Source of the DNA: JAKALD01 sp963817785
GTDB taxonomy: Bacteria; Pseudomonadota; Gammaproteobacteria; Burkholderiales; SG8-39
Direction of reading: 5' to 3'
NCBI GenBank assembly: GCA_963817785.1
Contig: CAWFPL010000008.1
Coordinates: 310,001 to 374,000 of the forward strand
DNA length: 64,000 nt
Shown piece after piece: positions 1 to 13,713 of the stretch. The notes under the pieces were generated by a model. That model did not search any database and was not told where the DNA came from. It saw only the letters and a list, made by a program, of their open reading frames with translations. Numbering within the stretch: the first letter of the stretch is position 1; each line of letters begins with the position of its first letter. A program made the position numbers and the translations under genes.

Positions 1-2
1 GA

Positions 3-569
3 CTTCTGAAGGCTGCGCGCCTGAAGGTCTCGAGCGCTTGCATCGAGGACATCGACTGGCGAGTCTCACGCGGCCTGGATCGGGCGCTGATCAGCGCGCT
101 CGCCGGCGGCGACTGGCTGCGCCACGGGCGCAACGTCCTGATCACCGGTGCCACCGGTACGGGCAAGACTTGGTTGGCGTGCGCGCTCGCTCAGCAGGCA
201 GCCCGCCTGGGCTTCACCGTGCTTTACGCTCGCGCCCCGCGGCTGCTCGAGGAGTTGCGCGTCGCCCACGGCGACGGCAGCTTCGGCCGGCGCCTGGCGC
301 AGCTCGCCCGCATCGACCTGCTCGCGCTGGACGACTTCGCTATCGCCCCGATCGGCCCGGGCGAGCGCAACGACCTGCTCGAGCTCCTCGACGATCGCGT
401 CGGCTCGCGCTCGTCGCTCATCACGAGCCAGTTGCCCGTCAATTCCTGGCACGCCTGGCTCGACGACCCGACGCTGGCCGACGCCATCCTCGATCGCATC
501 GTGCACGCCGCGCACCGCATCGCATTGAAGGGCAACAAGTCGATGCGCGAACACGAGGGCAAAGCATGA
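3..569 (+). CDS. istB: IS21-family helper ATPase IstB (5' end outside window)
   Basis: This is the C-terminal 188 residues of a DnaA/DnaC-like AAA+ ATPase that assists the IS21 transposase IstA in target DNA selection. A Walker A motif GATGTGKT is at residues 49-56 of the visible part, and a Walker B-like stretch IDLLALDDFA follows around residues 104-113. The family is about 250 residues long, so roughly 60 N-terminal residues are missing beyond the window edge. The gene stops at TGA, and the repeat-rich IS end follows. The reading frame is intact over the visible part, so the element may still be functional. Confidence 0.9.
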   Translation, partial: LLKAARLKVSSACIEDIDWRVSRGLDRALISALAGGDWLRHGRNVLITGATGTGKTWLACALAQQAARLGFTVLYARAPRLLEELRVAHGDGSFGRRLAQLARIDLLALDDFAIAPIGPGERNDLLELLDDRVGSRSSLITSQLPVNSWHAWLDDPTLADAILDRIVHAAHRIALKGNKSMREHEGKA

Positions 570-738
570 GCGCTTCGCGCAATCCGGCGAGCACCAACGT
601 CATGCTCCTCCACACGGCTTGCCCACCGCGGCGTTCGTGCGTCGCAGGCGCCGCCCGCCGCCGTGGACAAGCCTGCGCCCCGTGACACGAGCACCGAACC
701 GCCTTCGGCGCATCGGCACCGAGCTGCGTTTCAACCTG

Positions 739-861
739 ATCGTGGACGATTACGATAAGATAAACCCCGTCACTCCCGCGGCCCGTTGATCGTCCACGAT
801 CACGATGAAACACCGTCCGCGATCACGCTGAAATCAGCGTCCGCGATCGCTGAAATCCGCA
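739..861 (+). repeat. Multiple terminal repeats of the IS21 right end
   Basis: Successive blocks read GATCGTGGACGATTACGAT, GATCGTCCACGATCACGAT, CGTCCGCGATCACGCTGAAA and CGTCCGCGATCGCTGAAA. They are spaced about 25 bp apart over the last two or three copies. Such arrays are expected transposase binding sites in IS21-type ends. No gene was seen in 570-861. Confidence 0.65.
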
Positions 862-868
862 GCTCCGG

Positions 869-1240
869 ATCGAGTAGGGCGGGAGGTTACCCTCCCGGCC
901 CTCTCACACCACCGGACGTGCGGTTCCGCATCCGGCGGTTCATGAAGCACACTGGAGGCGCTGCTGAGTAGCGAGCAACGAGACCAGCCCCACCTTCACG
1001 CTTATGCGCGTCGGATCTACGCCGTGTCCTTCCGGACAGGGTTCGGGCTTCGACGACATTTGCCGCCTCACCCGGACACGGCGCCTCTATCCGCTTCGTG
1101 TTCCTCGCGCCAGCGCTTTGCCTACAGCTTCCTCCGGATTCGCAGTCACCCGCGACACCCTTGCCGATCGGCTAACACTTCGTCCTGTCAGGCGTGTAAT
1201 GGACTTCCACCATCAAGTGAGTGCGCCCTGCCGGGCGCAC
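869..1240 (-). mobile_element. ORF-less group IIC-like intron RNA
   Basis: Read on the minus strand, the segment starts with GTGCGCCCGGCAGGGCGCAC, a typical 5' end of bacterial class C (IIC) introns. The domain I phrases CAAGGGTGTC, GAGGAAGC and GAGGAACACGAA follow. It ends with a domain V-like hairpin at about 907-942 (minus GAACCGCCGGATGCGG, then CCGCACGTCCGGTGGTG) with a CGC rather than AGC triad. A domain VI-like hairpin (CGGGAGG/CCTCCCG) and the terminal CTACTCGAT follow. The whole unit is only about 372 nt and has no reverse transcriptase gene. It lies in sense orientation 8-10 nt behind the rRNA operon terminator stem, the preferred target of IIC introns. Domains II-IV appear shortened, so self-splicing is uncertain; it may be a deletion derivative moved by a maturase supplied elsewhere. 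Confidence 0.75.
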
Positions 1241-1278
1241 AAACGAAAAAGCCCGGGGACTTTCGTCCCCGGGCTTTT
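1241..1278 (-). terminator. Rho-independent terminator of the rRNA operon
   Basis: A 12-bp perfect stem (1249-1260 with 1265-1276, GTCCCCGGGCTT arm) closes a 4-nt loop. On the minus strand it is followed by a T-rich tail (TTTTTCGTTT). It lies just behind the 5S rRNA and immediately before the intron-like element. Confidence 0.9.
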
Positions 1279-1290
1279 CGCTTGGATATG

Positions 1291-1402
1291 GCCTGGCGGT
1301 AACCTACTTTCGCGTACGAATGCACACTATCATCGGCGCAAACCCGTTTCACGGTCCTGTTCGGGATGGGAAGGCGTGGGTCCAGGCTGCTATGGCCGCC
1401 AG
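1291..1402 (-). rRNA. rrf: 5S ribosomal RNA
   Basis: The minus strand reads CTGGCGGCCATAGC at the 5' end, contains CCCATCCCGAACAGG and GATGATAGTGTG in the middle, and ends in ACCGCCAGGC. These are diagnostic 5S segments. The ends pair as in the terminal helix. Length is about 112 nt. It is the last RNA of the operon before the terminator. The ends are estimated to a few bases. Confidence 0.93.
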
Positions 1403-1412
1403 ATTGACTCTG

Positions 1413-1454
1413 GGCTTGGCGTCGCCGCGGGAATACCCGCGGCGACGCCAAGCC
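1413..1454 (-). other. Long perfect hairpin in the 23S-5S spacer
   Basis: Two 19-nt arms (1413-1431 and 1436-1454) are exact reverse complements around the loop TATT. The stem GGCTTGGCGTCGCCGCGGG is longer and more GC-rich than a normal 5S processing stem needs. It could be an RNase III processing site between 23S and 5S or a small inserted palindrome. Confidence 0.8.
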
Positions 1455-1524
1455 GCGATTCGGAATGAAGTGAAGTCTGGGCGCGAGATTGCACGCGCTT
1501 CAACCGTGTTGCTCACGGTTATAG

Positions 1525-4410
<2,886 letters not shown>

Positions 4411-4552
4411 CTATAACCTTGAGCGCTGCTTGCGCAGCAGGTCATAGGAAGCGCTTGACGGTGCTACGGCCAATTGCGCCGCAACACCAATAATGCAATC
4501 TCATACCCAGTGAGTGCGGTTCTTTCGAACCGAACTCTCTTCACTTCTTCCG

Positions 4553-4567
4553 AATTGTTAAAGAACA
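4553..4567 (-). promoter_or_regulatory. boxA antitermination site in the 16S-23S spacer
   Basis: The minus strand reads TGTTCTTTAACAATT, close to the classical boxA core bound by NusB-NusE. It lies between tRNA-Ala and 23S, where a second boxA is usual in proteobacterial rRNA operons. Confidence 0.75.
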
Positions 4568-4635
4568 GCCGATGCAAAACTCACTGCGAAGCGCGCTGAA
4601 GCCACGCGCTTGGCGATGAGCTCTAACGTGGAGAC

Positions 4636-4711
4636 TGGTGGAGCCAACCGGGATCGAACCGGTGACCTCCTGCTTGCAAAGCAGGCGCTCTCCCAGCTGA
4701 GCTATGGCCCC
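4636..4711 (-). tRNA. alaT: tRNA-Ala (TGC)
   Basis: The 76-nt cloverleaf on the minus strand starts GGGGCCATAGCTCAG, has the anticodon loop CTTTGCAAG (TGC), a GGTTCGATC T-loop and an encoded CCA. It sits in the 16S-23S spacer, as in most proteobacterial rRNA operons. Confidence 0.96.
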
Positions 4712-4739
4712 GGGGACCGCGAGGTGACGGAAACTCAGT

Positions 4740-4816
4740 TGGTGGGTCTGGATGGATTCGAACCATCGACCCCCGCCTTATCAAGACGGTGCTCTAACCA
4801 ACTGAGCTACAGACCC
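4740..4816 (-). tRNA. ileT: tRNA-Ile (GAT)
   Basis: The 77-nt cloverleaf on the minus strand starts GGGTCTGTAGCTCAG, has the anticodon loop CTTGATAAG (GAT), a GGTTCGAAT T-loop and encoded CCA. It precedes tRNA-Ala in the spacer. Confidence 0.96.
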
Positions 4817-4932
4817 GTTCGTCTACAAACCGGGTCGACGCTACCGCCGAAATCCGCTTGCGGTCTCGGCATTCCCCAGCTTGCTCTTTCGCACAGCCGA
4901 TAAGTGTGGGCGCCCGCGCTTCGGGCATTCTC

Positions 4933-6470
<1,538 letters not shown>

Positions 6471-6660
6471 TCAAATCCCAAGCCCGGCATTGCTGCCGGT
6501 CGCCGGCGCCGCATTTACGTGAAATGCATGCGCCAACTTCTCACTCTCAAAGTAAACGGAGTTACTTCGTGTGAGCACTAGATGCTTCGAACCACCCATC
6601 CGGACGAACCGGATGCGCGGCGCCTTCGGCATCGTGCGCCCACACTTATCGGCTGCGAAT

Positions 6661-6671
6661 TTTTAAAGAGC
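6661..6671 (-). promoter_or_regulatory. boxA antitermination site in the 16S leader
   Basis: The minus strand reads GCTCTTTAAAA directly behind tRNA-fMet, followed by GATAAGTGTGGGCGC, which resembles the standard rRNA leader. It implies NusB/NusE-dependent antitermination of the operon, and that the transcript enters from upstream through tRNA-fMet. Confidence 0.75.
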
Positions 6672-6673
6672 GT

Positions 6674-6750
6674 TGGTTGCGGGGAGAGGATTTGAACCTC
6701 TGACCTTCGGGTTATGAGCCCGACGAGCTGCCAGACTGCTCCACCCCGCG
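6674..6750 (-). tRNA. metY: Initiator tRNA-fMet (CAT)
   Basis: The 77-nt cloverleaf on the minus strand starts CGCGGGGTGGAGCAG. Its first base does not pair with the acceptor end, and its anticodon stem has the GGG:CCC pairs around the loop CTCATAA, both initiator hallmarks. CCA is encoded. It lies at the head of the rRNA operon, between the operon promoter and the boxA leader. Confidence 0.95.
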
Positions 6751-6766
6751 CCCGAGTGAGACCAAG

Positions 6767-6796
6767 ATTATAGCGGTCCCAGAAAAACCGTGTCAA
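6767..6796 (-). promoter_or_regulatory. Consensus sigma-70 promoter for tRNA-fMet and the rRNA operon
   Basis: On the minus strand a perfect -35 TTGACA (6791-6796) is separated by 18 bp from a perfect -10 TATAAT (6767-6772), 16 bp ahead of tRNA-fMet. The A/T-rich stretch upstream (CATTTTTCGCGCAAATTG) could act as an UP element. No other strong promoter was seen between tRNA-fMet and 16S. Confidence 0.85.
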
Positions 6797-6877
6797 CAAT
6801 TTGCGCGAAAAATGCTTTGGGATGGCGCACTCATGCCTTGCCACTGCAGGAAAGTCGTCCGCCCCCCCGTGCGCCGG

Positions 6878-7489
6878 CTACAGCCCACGCCGATCGAGCA
6901 ACGCCTGCGAAATGGTCCCGGCGTCCACATACTCGAGCTCGCCACCGAGCGGGACGCCGCGCGCGATCCGGCTCACCCTGACGTTGCGCGCGCGGAGCAT
7001 CTCAGCGATGTAGTGCGCGGTGGCTTCGCCCTCGTTGGTGAAGTTGGTCGCCAAAATTACCTCCTGCACCTCGCCGTCGGCCGTCCGCGCGATCAGGCGG
7101 TCCAGACCGATGTCGCGCGGGCCGACCCCGTCCAGCGGCGAAAGGCGCCCCATCAGCACGAAATACATCCCCGAATAGCTCAGACTCTGTTCGACCATCG
7201 CCAGGTCGCCTGGCGTCTCGACCACGCACAGCAGGCTCGGGTCGCGGCGTGGCGAGCGGCACAGCGCGCAGATCTCGTCCTCGGTGAAGTTGTTGCATTT
7301 GGCGCAATGCCGCACCGATTGCAGCGCCCCGGTCAGCGCCTGCCCGAGATGCTCTGCCCCTGCACGATCGTGCTGCAGGAGGTAGTACGCCATGCGCTGC
7401 GCCGAGCGCGGACCGACGCCCGGCAGCACGCGCAACGCCTCGATGAGCCTCTCGAGCCCCTTCGCGCTAGGAACGGCTTCCTTGGCCAC
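6878..7489 (-). CDS. recR: Recombination mediator RecR
   Basis: This cytoplasmic protein works with RecF and RecO to load RecA on gapped DNA. The 203-residue length is normal. A helix-hairpin-helix region is at about residues 12-32. A zinc finger with Cys 62, 65, 74 and 77 (CAKC, CALC) and a Toprim domain from about residue 85 follow. The gene closes the dnaX-ybaB-recR set, a standard bacterial arrangement, 60 bp behind ybaB on the same strand. The rRNA operon promoter follows about 80 bp downstream. Confidence 0.97.
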   Translation of the reverse strand: MAKEAVPSAKGLERLIEALRVLPGVGPRSAQRMAYYLLQHDRAGAEHLGQALTGALQSVRHCAKCNNFTEDEICALCRSPRRDPSLLCVVETPGDLAMVEQSLSYSGMYFVLMGRLSPLDGVGPRDIGLDRLIARTADGEVQEVILATNFTNEGEATAHYIAEMLRARNVRVSRIARGVPLGGELEYVDAGTISQALLDRRGL

Positions 7490-7549
7490 GGACTGACTGA
7501 TCCTCGAAACGACCTGCGCGCGCCCGGGGAGCTGGGCACGCGCCGGGTG

Positions 7550-7873
7550 TCAGAACGGCATCTTGAAGCCGGCCGGCAAGCCGAGGCCCGCGGTGACGGC
7601 GCCCATCTTCTCGGCGACCGTCGACTCGACCTTGCGTACCGCGTCGTTGAACGCCGCCGCGACCAGATCCTCGAGCATCTCCTTGTCTTCGCCGATGAGC
7701 GAAGGATCGATCGCGACGCGCTTGACGTCGTACTTGCAGGTCATCACGACCTTCACCATGCCTGCGCCGGATTGCCCGTCGACTTCGATCGTCGCGAGCT
7801 GCTCCTGCATGCGGCGCATGTTGTCCTGCATCGCCTGGGCCTGCTTCATGAGCTGGCCGATATTTCCTCGCAT
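7550..7873 (-). CDS. ybaB: YbaB/EbfC family nucleoid-associated protein
   Basis: A 107-residue small basic DNA-binding protein of the YbaB/EbfC family, which forms tweezer-like dimers on DNA. The N-terminal MRGNIGQLMKQAQAMQDNMR, the central VKVVMTCKYDVKRVAIDPSL and the C-terminal GMGAVTAGLGLPAG-type tail (here EKMGAVTAGLGLPAGFKMPF) fit the family. It lies between dnaX and recR with gaps of 45 and 60 bp, so the three are probably one operon. Its exact cellular role is not settled for the family. Confidence 0.95.
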   Translation of the reverse strand: MRGNIGQLMKQAQAMQDNMRRMQEQLATIEVDGQSGAGMVKVVMTCKYDVKRVAIDPSLIGEDKEMLEDLVAAAFNDAVRKVESTVAEKMGAVTAGLGLPAGFKMPF

Positions 7874-7918
7874 CGTGTTCTCCCGCTGTCGCTGATTCGG
7901 CCCGGTCTGCGCCGGGCC

Positions 7919-9517
7919 TCAAGAGTCCTTCGACCGTGGCTGCACCGAGGTGTCGATCACGCTCGCGTCAAAGATGTTCACGAGGTCCTGCACAAAGCGA
8001 TCTCCGTTTACCGCGCGCGCCGCCTCGGAGCGCCGGGCATCGCGCTCCCCGGCTTCCAGCGCCGCAGGAGACACGCCACGTACCTCTCCGGGGATCACGC
8101 GCACCTGGGCACGACGGCCGAGGCGCTGCTCGAGCGCGGCTTTGAGCTTGTCCTGATAGCCCTTGTCCGCCAGATAGGCCATCGCTTTCGGCAGGCCCAG
8201 CTCGAACACTCCATCCTCGTAGCGCAGAAGCTCGGCATTGCGCGCGAGCTCCTTCGCGGCGCCTGCCAGCGTCAGCTCGCGCGCGAGCTTGGCCCAGTCG
8301 CCATCGAATGGCACTGCTGACGCGGCATGCGCGCGCACGGCAGGCGCACTGGGTGCGGCGACTCCGGATGCCGTCGACGCGGGGCGCCGCGGCGCATCAC
8401 CTGCAGCGTCGAGGCCGGAGTCGGTCTGCAAGCCCTCGGGCCGGAACACCAGCATGCGCAGTAAGGTCATGACGAACCCGGCGTGCTCGTCGGGTGCCAG
8501 CGGCAAATCCTCGCGCCCCTGCAACGCGATCTGGTAATACAGCTGTACCGCCTCCGGATCCAGGGCGCGGGCCAGCCCGACGAGGCGCTCGCGCTCCGGC
8601 GCGTCGGCATCGAGTGCGTCGGGCACCGCCTGCGCCAGAGCCACGCGCAGCAGCAGGCTCGCCAGGTCCTGCAGCGCCGCGTCGAACGACAGGCTGCGCG
8701 CCTGCATCTCGTCGGCAATCGCAAGCACCGCCTCACCACTCGCCTGCGACACCGCCTCGACGATGCGCAGCAGGTAAGTCTCGTCGATTGTCCCCAGCAT
8801 GTCCCTGACGTCGCCCGTGCTCACGCGCCCCGCCCCGTGCGCGATCGCCTGATCGAGCAATGACAGCGCATCGCGCATGCTGCCCGCCGCCGCGCGCCCG
8901 ATCAGCGGCAGCGCATCGGTTTCGAACGGGATCTTCTCCGCCTCGAGGAGCCGCGCCAAGTGCTGCGCGATCGCGCTTCTCGGCATCTGCTTCAGGTTGA
9001 ACTGCAGGCAGCGGCTGAGCACCGTCACCGGGATTTTCTGCGGGTCGGTGGTGGCGAGAATGAACTTCAGGTGTTCCGGGGGCTCCTCGAGCGTCTTCAG
9101 CATCGCGTTGAACGCCGAGGTCGAAAGCATGTGCACTTCGTCGATTACGTATACCTTGAACCTACCCCGGGTGGGCGCGTACTGCGCCGTGTCGAGCAGC
9201 TGGCGCATCTCGTCCACGCGGGTGTTGGTAGCGGCGTCGACTTCGAGCAGGTCGACGAAACGGCCGCTGTCGATCTCCAGGCAGGCGCTGCACTTCCCGC
9301 AGGGCTCGGGCGTGATGCCTGTCTCGCAATTGAGGCATTTCGCCAGGATGCGCGCCAGCGTGGTCTTGCCCACGCCGCGTGTGCCGGTGAACAGATACGC
9401 GTGATGCAGGCGCCGGTGCTCGAGGGCGTGGTGCAGGGCCCGCACCACGTGCTCCTGCCCCACCAGGCTGGCGAAGTCGCGCGGCCGCCACTTACGGGCA
9501 AGAACCTGGTAACTCAT
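7919..9517 (-). CDS. dnaX: DNA polymerase III subunit tau/gamma
   Basis: This is the clamp-loader ATPase that couples the replisome. The 532-residue protein opens MSYQVLARKWRPRDFASLVG, the usual DnaX start. It has Walker A GTRGVGKT at residues 45-52, zinc-binding Cys 64, 73, 76 and 79, and the Walker B region IDEVH at 125-129. An alanine-rich linker near residue 375 leads to a tau-type C-terminal domain. I chose the ATG at 9517 because an upstream in-frame extension would run through the SRP RNA and tRNA-Ser genes. A slippery site for a separate gamma form was not identified. Confidence 0.97.
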   Translation of the reverse strand: MSYQVLARKWRPRDFASLVGQEHVVRALHHALEHRRLHHAYLFTGTRGVGKTTLARILAKCLNCETGITPEPCGKCSACLEIDSGRFVDLLEVDAATNTRVDEMRQLLDTAQYAPTRGRFKVYVIDEVHMLSTSAFNAMLKTLEEPPEHLKFILATTDPQKIPVTVLSRCLQFNLKQMPRSAIAQHLARLLEAEKIPFETDALPLIGRAAAGSMRDALSLLDQAIAHGAGRVSTGDVRDMLGTIDETYLLRIVEAVSQASGEAVLAIADEMQARSLSFDAALQDLASLLLRVALAQAVPDALDADAPERERLVGLARALDPEAVQLYYQIALQGREDLPLAPDEHAGFVMTLLRMLVFRPEGLQTDSGLDAAGDAPRRPASTASGVAAPSAPAVRAHAASAVPFDGDWAKLARELTLAGAAKELARNAELLRYEDGVFELGLPKAMAYLADKGYQDKLKAALEQRLGRRAQVRVIPGEVRGVSPAALEAGERDARRSEAARAVNGDRFVQDLVNIFDASVIDTSVQPRSKDS

Positions 9518-9540
9518 CGGTGCGATTCTATCAGCGGGGG

Positions 9541-9574
9541 GCGAGGAGGAATTCCCGCGGAAATTCCCCCTCGC
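9541..9574 (-). other. Imperfect hairpin between SRP RNA and dnaX
   Basis: Arms 9541-9556 and 9559-9574 are complementary at 14 of 16 positions around a 2-nt loop. There is no T-run after it on the minus strand, so it is not a classical terminator. It could still shape the 3' end of the SRP RNA or limit read-through into dnaX. Confidence 0.55.
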
Positions 9575-9587
9575 ACGCCGAGTTGGT

Positions 9588-9683
9588 GGCGAGCCTAACC
9601 CCCGGCACCTGCAGTGACCAGCTGTGGCTGCTTCCTTCCGGACCTGACCAGGTTCACCAGGCTGCAATGCGGGGAGGCCCGCC
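9588..9683 (-). ncRNA. ffs: Signal recognition particle 4.5S RNA
   Basis: The minus strand carries the diagnostic apical loop segments CAGGTCCGGAAGGAAGCAGC, flanked by pairing arms that start GGCGGGCCTCCCCGC and end GCCGGGGGTTAGGC. This is the short bacterial SRP RNA that binds Ffh. Length is about 96 nt. It lies between tRNA-Ser and dnaX, a location common in proteobacteria. The ends are estimated from pairing. Confidence 0.95.
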
Positions 9684-9802
9684 ATGAGACGGTTGCGGCG
9701 CCGATGCGCCTCGTCGCGCCGCTTTCGGCCATTATGCCCGAAGTGCGGCCTCCGGTCCGCGCCGATTTCGGGCAGGCGAAGCGGCGGCAAAGAAGCCAGG
9801 GG

Positions 9803-9893
9803 TGGCGGAGAGAGTGGGATTCGAACCCACGATGCGCTCATCACGCATACACACTTTCCAGGCGTGCGCCTTCGACCGCTCGGCCATCTCTCC
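9803..9893 (-). tRNA. serX: tRNA-Ser (GGA)
   Basis: The 91-nt class II tRNA on the minus strand starts GGAGAGATGGCCGAG, has the anticodon loop CTGGAAAG (GGA), a long variable arm, a GGTTCGAAT T-loop and encoded CCA. The long variable arm is expected for serine. Confidence 0.95.
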
Positions 9894-9995
9894 ACGCGAC
9901 GTACGCGGCGCGCATTTTAGCAGACGCCTTGCGCGGCGATACGCAGGTAAAACGCGGCGCGCAAGGCCCCGCAGCGCCGGTGCCCCGGCGCGGGC

Positions 9996-11963
<1,968 letters not shown>

Positions 11964-12180
11964 CACTCCGCTCCTTCGGTAATGTCGGTTCGAATGCAAG
12001 GATTGCCGCGGCACGCCGGCCCGCACTCGGTGCGAGGCAATGCCTGTGGGGGCAGATAAAAGCACCAAATCAAAACCTTGTAAACCTACGGCGCCAACGT
12101 TGCCCGAATCGGCCGGCATTTCGATGCCCGAGCCGCTGCCTGTGCTAGATTGATTCGTCGTCCCGTCAACGTCTCCTCCC

Positions 12181-13704
12181 ATGGCTACGATCAAGCAGGA
12201 AGATCTCGTCCAGAGCATCGCCGATGCGCTGCAGTTCATCTCGTACTACCACCCGGCCGACTACATCCGGGCGCTGGGGCGCGCCTACGGGCGCGAGCAG
12301 TCCGCCGCGGCGAAGGACGCGATCGCGCAGATTCTCACCAACTCGCGGCTGTGTGCCGAGGGGCATCGGCCGATCTGCCAGGACACCGGCATCGTCAACG
12401 TGTTCCTGAAGGTCGGCATGGACGTGCGCTGGGAGGCCGAGCTGTCGCCCGCCGACATGATCAACGAGGGCGTGCGCCGCGCCTATCTCGATCCCGACAA
12501 CAAGCTGCGCGCTTCGGTTCTCGCCGACCCGGCGTTCACGCGCAAGAACACGCGCGACAACACGCCCGCCGTCATCCACGTGGAGATCGTGCCGGGGGGC
12601 AGCGTGACGGTGGACGTCGCCGCGAAAGGCGGCGGCTCCGAGGCGAAATCCAAGTTCGCCATGCTCAACCCCTCGGACTCGATCATCGACTGGGTGCTGA
12701 AGACGGTGCCCACCATGGGCGCGGGCTGGTGCCCGCCGGGTATGCTCGGCATCGGCATCGGCGGCACCGCCGAGAAGGCGATGCTCATGGCCAAGGAGGC
12801 GCTGATGGCGCCGATCGACATGGCCGAGCTCAAGGCGCGCGGCGCCGCCGACAAGCTCGAGGCGCTGCGCATCGAGCTGTACGACAAGGTGAACGCGCTC
12901 GGCATCGGCGCACAGGGCCTGGGCGGCCTGTCGACGGTGCTCGACGTCAAGATCCTGACCTATCCGACGCACGCCGCGAACCAGCCGGTCGCGATGATCC
13001 CGAACTGCGCCGCCACGCGCCACGCGCATTTCGTGCTCGACGGCTCGGGACCCGCACGGCTCGATCCGCCGCGGCTCTCCGACTGGCCGGCGGTGACCTG
13101 GCAGCCCGACGCCAACGCGCGGCGCGTCGATCTCGACCGGCTCACGCCCGCTGATGTGGCGGCCTGGAAACCCGGCGAGCGGCTGCTGCTCTCGGGCAGG
13201 CTGCTCACCGGGCGCGACGCCGCGCACAAGCGCATCCAGGACCTGCTCGACCGGGGCGAGCGGCTGCCGGTCGATTTCACCAACCGCGTCATCTATTACG
13301 TCGGGCCCGTCGATCCGGTGCGCGGCGAGGTGGTCGGGCCGGCGGGCCCCACCACTTCCACCCGCATGGACAAGTTCACCGAGACGATGCTGGCGAAGAC
13401 CGGCCTCATCGCGATGGTGGGCAAGGCCGAGCGCGGGCCGGCCGCGATCGAAGCGATCCGCAAGCACAAAGCCGCGTACCTGATGGCGGTCGGCGGCGCG
13501 GCCTACCTGGTCGCCAAGGCGATCCGCAAGTCGCGCGTGCTGGCGTTCGAAGACCTGGGCATGGAAGCGATCTACGAGTTCGATGTGCAGGACATGCCGG
13601 TCACGGTAGCAGTCGACTCGAACGGCTCGGCGGTGCATCAGAGCGGGCCGCAGGAGTGGGAGAAGCGCATCAGGGAGTTCAAGCTTCCGGTCACGGCGGC
13701 CTGA
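12181..13704 (+). CDS. fumA: Class I fumarate hydratase (iron-sulfur)
   Basis: This enzyme interconverts fumarate and malate in the TCA cycle and uses an oxygen-labile 4Fe-4S cluster. The 507-residue single polypeptide has an N-terminal alpha-type region (GHRPICQDTGIVNVFLKVG at about 60-79) and a C-terminal beta-type region with GPVDPVRGEVVGPAGPTTSTRMDKF. It therefore corresponds to the fused FumA/FumB form rather than the archaeal-like split enzyme. A class II enzyme was not found in the window. The following MFS gene starts 9 bp downstream, suggesting co-transcription. Confidence 0.95.
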   Translation: MATIKQEDLVQSIADALQFISYYHPADYIRALGRAYGREQSAAAKDAIAQILTNSRLCAEGHRPICQDTGIVNVFLKVGMDVRWEAELSPADMINEGVRRAYLDPDNKLRASVLADPAFTRKNTRDNTPAVIHVEIVPGGSVTVDVAAKGGGSEAKSKFAMLNPSDSIIDWVLKTVPTMGAGWCPPGMLGIGIGGTAEKAMLMAKEALMAPIDMAELKARGAADKLEALRIELYDKVNALGIGAQGLGGLSTVLDVKILTYPTHAANQPVAMIPNCAATRHAHFVLDGSGPARLDPPRLSDWPAVTWQPDANARRVDLDRLTPADVAAWKPGERLLLSGRLLTGRDAAHKRIQDLLDRGERLPVDFTNRVIYYVGPVDPVRGEVVGPAGPTTSTRMDKFTETMLAKTGLIAMVGKAERGPAAIEAIRKHKAAYLMAVGGAAYLVAKAIRKSRVLAFEDLGMEAIYEFDVQDMPVTVAVDSNGSAVHQSGPQEWEKRIREFKLPVTAA

Positions 13705-13713
13705 GCGCGAGGC

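Larger units (their letters stand above)
1..861 (+). mobile_element. IS21-family insertion sequence, right-hand part
   Basis: The istB-like helper ATPase gene runs in from the left edge and is followed by about 290 bp without a credible gene. That stretch ends in four related sequence blocks near 739-766, 788-812, 813-838 and 839-861, built on GTCCGCGATCACGCTGAAAT or its variants. IS21-family elements carry several copies of a terminal repeat at each end as transposase binding sites, and end in CA, as here at 860-861. The transposase gene istA and the left end lie outside the window. The exact right boundary is inferred. Confidence 0.75.
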
